In this document: one piece after another, positions 32,206 through 33,773 of the stretch
Layout of the letters: each line of letters opens with the position of its first letter
How positions within the stretch are numbered: the stretch's first letter is position 1
Assembly (NCBI GenBank): GCA_028818565.1
Contig: JAPPNV010000267.1
Location: 1-33,773 of the forward strand
Origin: Rhodospirillales bacterium
Lineage (GTDB): Bacteria; Pseudomonadota; Alphaproteobacteria; UBA828
Length of the DNA: 33,773 bases
Reading direction: 5' to 3'
Notes under the pieces: model-generated
Database searches by the model: none
What the model was told of the DNA's origin: nothing
Seen by the model: only the letters and a program-made list of their open reading frames with translations
Program-made: the position numbers and the translations under genes

Positions 32206-33552
32206 ATGAGCGAGGCGGCAACGGGCCCGGTGCGCTTCACGGGCACGAGCGATCAGGTCATCGACTGGCTGCGCGCCAACGGCGTCCAGCGCGTCCGTAT
32301 CGAATACTGCGACTATGGCGGCGTTGCCCGGGGCAAAGCGATGGACATCGCGCACTTCGAGCGCAGCTTGCATCACGGGATCGCCTTCTGCGCCACGGTC
32401 ATGGCCTTCGACATCTCCGCCAACGTGGTACTGGGCACCGACTACGGCGAGAACATCGGCTACGCCGATTTCATCGCCGTGCCCGACCTCTCCAGCATGC
32501 GCATTCTGCGCCACGAGCCCGACACGGCGCTGGTGATGGGCACGATGAAATGGCCTGACGGGCGGCTGGTGGAAGGCGAGCCCCGCAACGTGCTGCACAG
32601 GGTCGCCAAGCGCATGGACGCGATGGGCTACGGTGCCCGCTGCGCGCCGGAGTTCGAGTTCTTTCTCCTGGACAGCGAGCACGAGAGGCTCGATTCAGGG
32701 CTGCAGTGCTATTCGATGCAGAAGCGCACCCAGTTCCTGGCCGAGGAATACTCGCTGCTCGACGCGGTCGCAGCCCACGGGGAGCTGGAGTGCAGCCACT
32801 ACGAGTGGGGCCCCGGCCAGTACGAGGTGAGTATCCGCCACCGCCCCGTGCGCGAGATGGGCGACGACGGACACCTCTTCCGCGCCACCATGAAGGAGGC
32901 GGCGATGCAGATGGGCCGCCGTGTCACCTTCATGGCCAAGCCGTTCGACAAGATGACCGGCAACTCCTGCCACATCCACATGTCGCTGGTGGACGGCGAC
33001 GGCAACAACGCCTTCGCGGCCCCGGACGAGCCGCAGCACATCAACGACACCTGCCGGCACTTCATGGGCGGCGTGCTCGCACGGCTCACGGAACTCACCG
33101 CCGTCTTCTTCCCCAACTCGAACTCCTACCGCCGGCTCGTGCCCGGAGCCTTCGCGCCGATTTCGCTCGCCTGGGGCGTGGACAACCGGACCGCCGCGAT
33201 CCGCCTGATCAACGAAGCCCCGGCCGCCACGCGGCCGGAGCTGCGGGTCTGCGGCGGCGACGTCAACGTCTACCTCGCGCTTGCCGCCTACCTCGCAGCG
33301 GGCCTCGACGGCGTCGCCAACAAGACCGATCCCGGGCCGCCGGCGGAGGGCGACCTCGACGAGCAGGACGTGACCCGGCTGCCCGACGACTGGGGTGAGG
33401 CGCTCGACAGGTTCGAGGCCTCGGACTGGGCCAAGGACTGGTTCGGCGAGGAGTTCTGCCGCAACTACGCCCTGATCAAGCGCTACGAGTACGACGATTT
33501 TCGGCGCGAGGTGCCTGAAACCGAGCGCGCGCGCTACGTGGAGTGGCTGTAG
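32206..33552 (+). CDS. Glutamine synthetase family protein (gamma-glutamylpolyamine/gamma-glutamylmethylamide synthetase-like)
   Basis: ATP-dependent ligase joining glutamate to an amine. The 448-residue length and motifs fit the GSIII/PuuA/GMAS-like group and not the housekeeping GlnA of about 470 residues. The N-terminal beta-grasp domain holds IEYCDYGGVARGKAM (32-46). In the catalytic domain APEFEFFLLD (147-156) gives metal ligands Glu149 and Glu151, HYEWGPGQYEVSIRH the next acidic pair, NSCHIHMSL the His-loop, and NSNSYRRLVPGAFAPISLAWG the substrate arginine region. The GlnA adenylylation-site tyrosine region is not evident. ATG 32206 follows GGGAG at nine bases. It is transcribed divergently from the iron operon. 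Amines from the nearby formamidase would be suitable substrates, but this link is inference. Confidence 0.87.
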   Translation: MSEAATGPVRFTGTSDQVIDWLRANGVQRVRIEYCDYGGVARGKAMDIAHFERSLHHGIAFCATVMAFDISANVVLGTDYGENIGYADFIAVPDLSSMRILRHEPDTALVMGTMKWPDGRLVEGEPRNVLHRVAKRMDAMGYGARCAPEFEFFLLDSEHERLDSGLQCYSMQKRTQFLAEEYSLLDAVAAHGELECSHYEWGPGQYEVSIRHRPVREMGDDGHLFRATMKEAAMQMGRRVTFMAKPFDKMTGNSCHIHMSLVDGDGNNAFAAPDEPQHINDTCRHFMGGVLARLTELTAVFFPNSNSYRRLVPGAFAPISLAWGVDNRTAAIRLINEAPAATRPELRVCGGDVNVYLALAAYLAAGLDGVANKTDPGPPAEGDLDEQDVTRLPDDWGEALDRFEASDWAKDWFGEEFCRNYALIKRYEYDDFRREVPETERARYVEWL

Positions 33553-33668
33553 GCTCTTTATCGCTCACGGCAGCCGGCCGTCCTGCGATTCCGCGCGCCT
33601 ACCGGCGCGACCGGCCGGCGCCTGCGCGAGCGCGCCGCATGAGCGGCGGGACGCGGTCGCGGCCTGTC

Positions 33669-33693
33669 GCGATTCCGACGAAGTCGGACTCGC
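33669..33693. terminator. Hairpin between convergent genes, 11-bp stem
   Basis: GCGATTCCGAC (33669-33679) and GTCGGACTCGC (33683-33693) pair over 11 positions with one mismatch around a GAA loop. There is no T-run, so it may be a bidirectional or Rho-assisted terminator, or one copy of a dispersed palindrome. The rest of 33553-33719 shows no gene. Confidence 0.4.
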
Positions 33694-33719
33694 TTCAGCC
33701 GATCGGCCAGCCAAGGGCG

Positions 33720-33773
33720 CTAAAGCGGCTCGCCGCGCGCGAGGCGCGGCAGGTCGCCCGCGAGACCCATGGC
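33720..33773 (-). CDS. Possible 3' end of a minus-strand gene running off the window
   Basis: Read on the minus strand from the window edge, 17 codons AMGLAGDLPRLARGEPL end in TAG (33722-33720) with GC-rich third positions like the neighbouring genes. Too short to identify, and it could be chance. Confidence 0.3.
   Translation of the reverse strand, partial: AMGLAGDLPRLARGEPL

Noticed and set aside
32206-33552. Housekeeping glutamine synthetase GlnA
   Set aside because: Length, N-terminal motif and context fit the PuuA/GMAS-like group; no nitrogen-regulation genes (glnB) adjoin it.
1-33773. CRISPR arrays, tRNA or rRNA genes, insertion sequences, phage genes
   Set aside because: No regularly spaced repeats, cloverleaf-like intergenic segments, transposase or integrase motifs were seen; intergenic spaces are mostly under 210 bases.

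Overview
The window is about 33.8 kb of GC-rich bacterial DNA with densely packed, mostly metabolic genes in co-directional runs. Codons are strongly GC3-biased and starts are often GTG or TTG. The gene mix (Liv-type ABC transporter, two HyuA/HyuB pairs, thiolase/MaoC/SDR genes, phytanoyl-CoA dioxygenase, LLM oxidoreductase, N,N-dimethylformamidase, FbpAB-type iron transporter, PuuA/GMAS-like glutamine synthetase) suggests a heterotrophic alphaproteobacterium, Rhodospirillales-like. This is inference: there is no rRNA, tRNA or other phylogenetic marker here, and other GC-rich lineages with similar gene content are possible.

Layout. (1) 57-4946 (+): promoter, periplasmic binding protein, an attenuator-like hairpin, then livH-livM-livG-livF. 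(2) 5037-9554 (+): HMG-CoA-synthase-like protein fused to a zinc-ribbon/OB domain, thiolase, MaoC-type hydratase 2 and an SDR, resembling a beta-oxidation or acyl-condensation module. (3) 14556-9597 (-): hyuA-hyuB-phytanoyl-CoA dioxygenase operon. (4) 14761-21031 (+): a second, divergent hyuA-hyuB pair followed by a molybdopterin/4Fe-4S oxidoreductase. (5) 25334-21033 (-): LLM flavin/F420 oxidoreductase, ThDP-dependent enzyme and two tandemly duplicated SDR genes. (6) 25469-28135 (+): small and large subunits of an N,N-dimethylformamidase-type amidohydrolase. (7) 28136-29220: a low-GC patch holding the 5' fragment of an XRE antitoxin-like gene, an intact winged-helix plus nucleoside-2-deoxyribosyltransferase-like gene, and a short unexplained reading frame. 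(8) 32039-29221 (-): fbpA-fbpB ferric iron importer with no ATPase gene beside it. (9) 32206-33552 (+): glutamine-synthetase-family ligase. The right end holds a hairpin and the last codons of a possible minus-strand gene.

Working together (inference): imported organic solutes (Liv system) feed CoA-ester chemistry (region 2). The two HyuAB systems and the formamidase open cyclic or N-alkylated amides. The GS-like enzyme could ligate amines to glutamate. Iron import supplies the formamidase iron, the Fe(II)/2-oxoglutarate dioxygenase and the Fe-S molybdoenzyme. No intact dedicated transcription factor is visible. The parts most worth a second look are the formamidase operon, the low-GC insertion with its deoxyribosyltransferase-like protein and broken antitoxin, the ATPase-less iron operon with a palindrome on its promoter, and the HMG-CoA-synthase-like protein lacking the usual catalytic cysteine.
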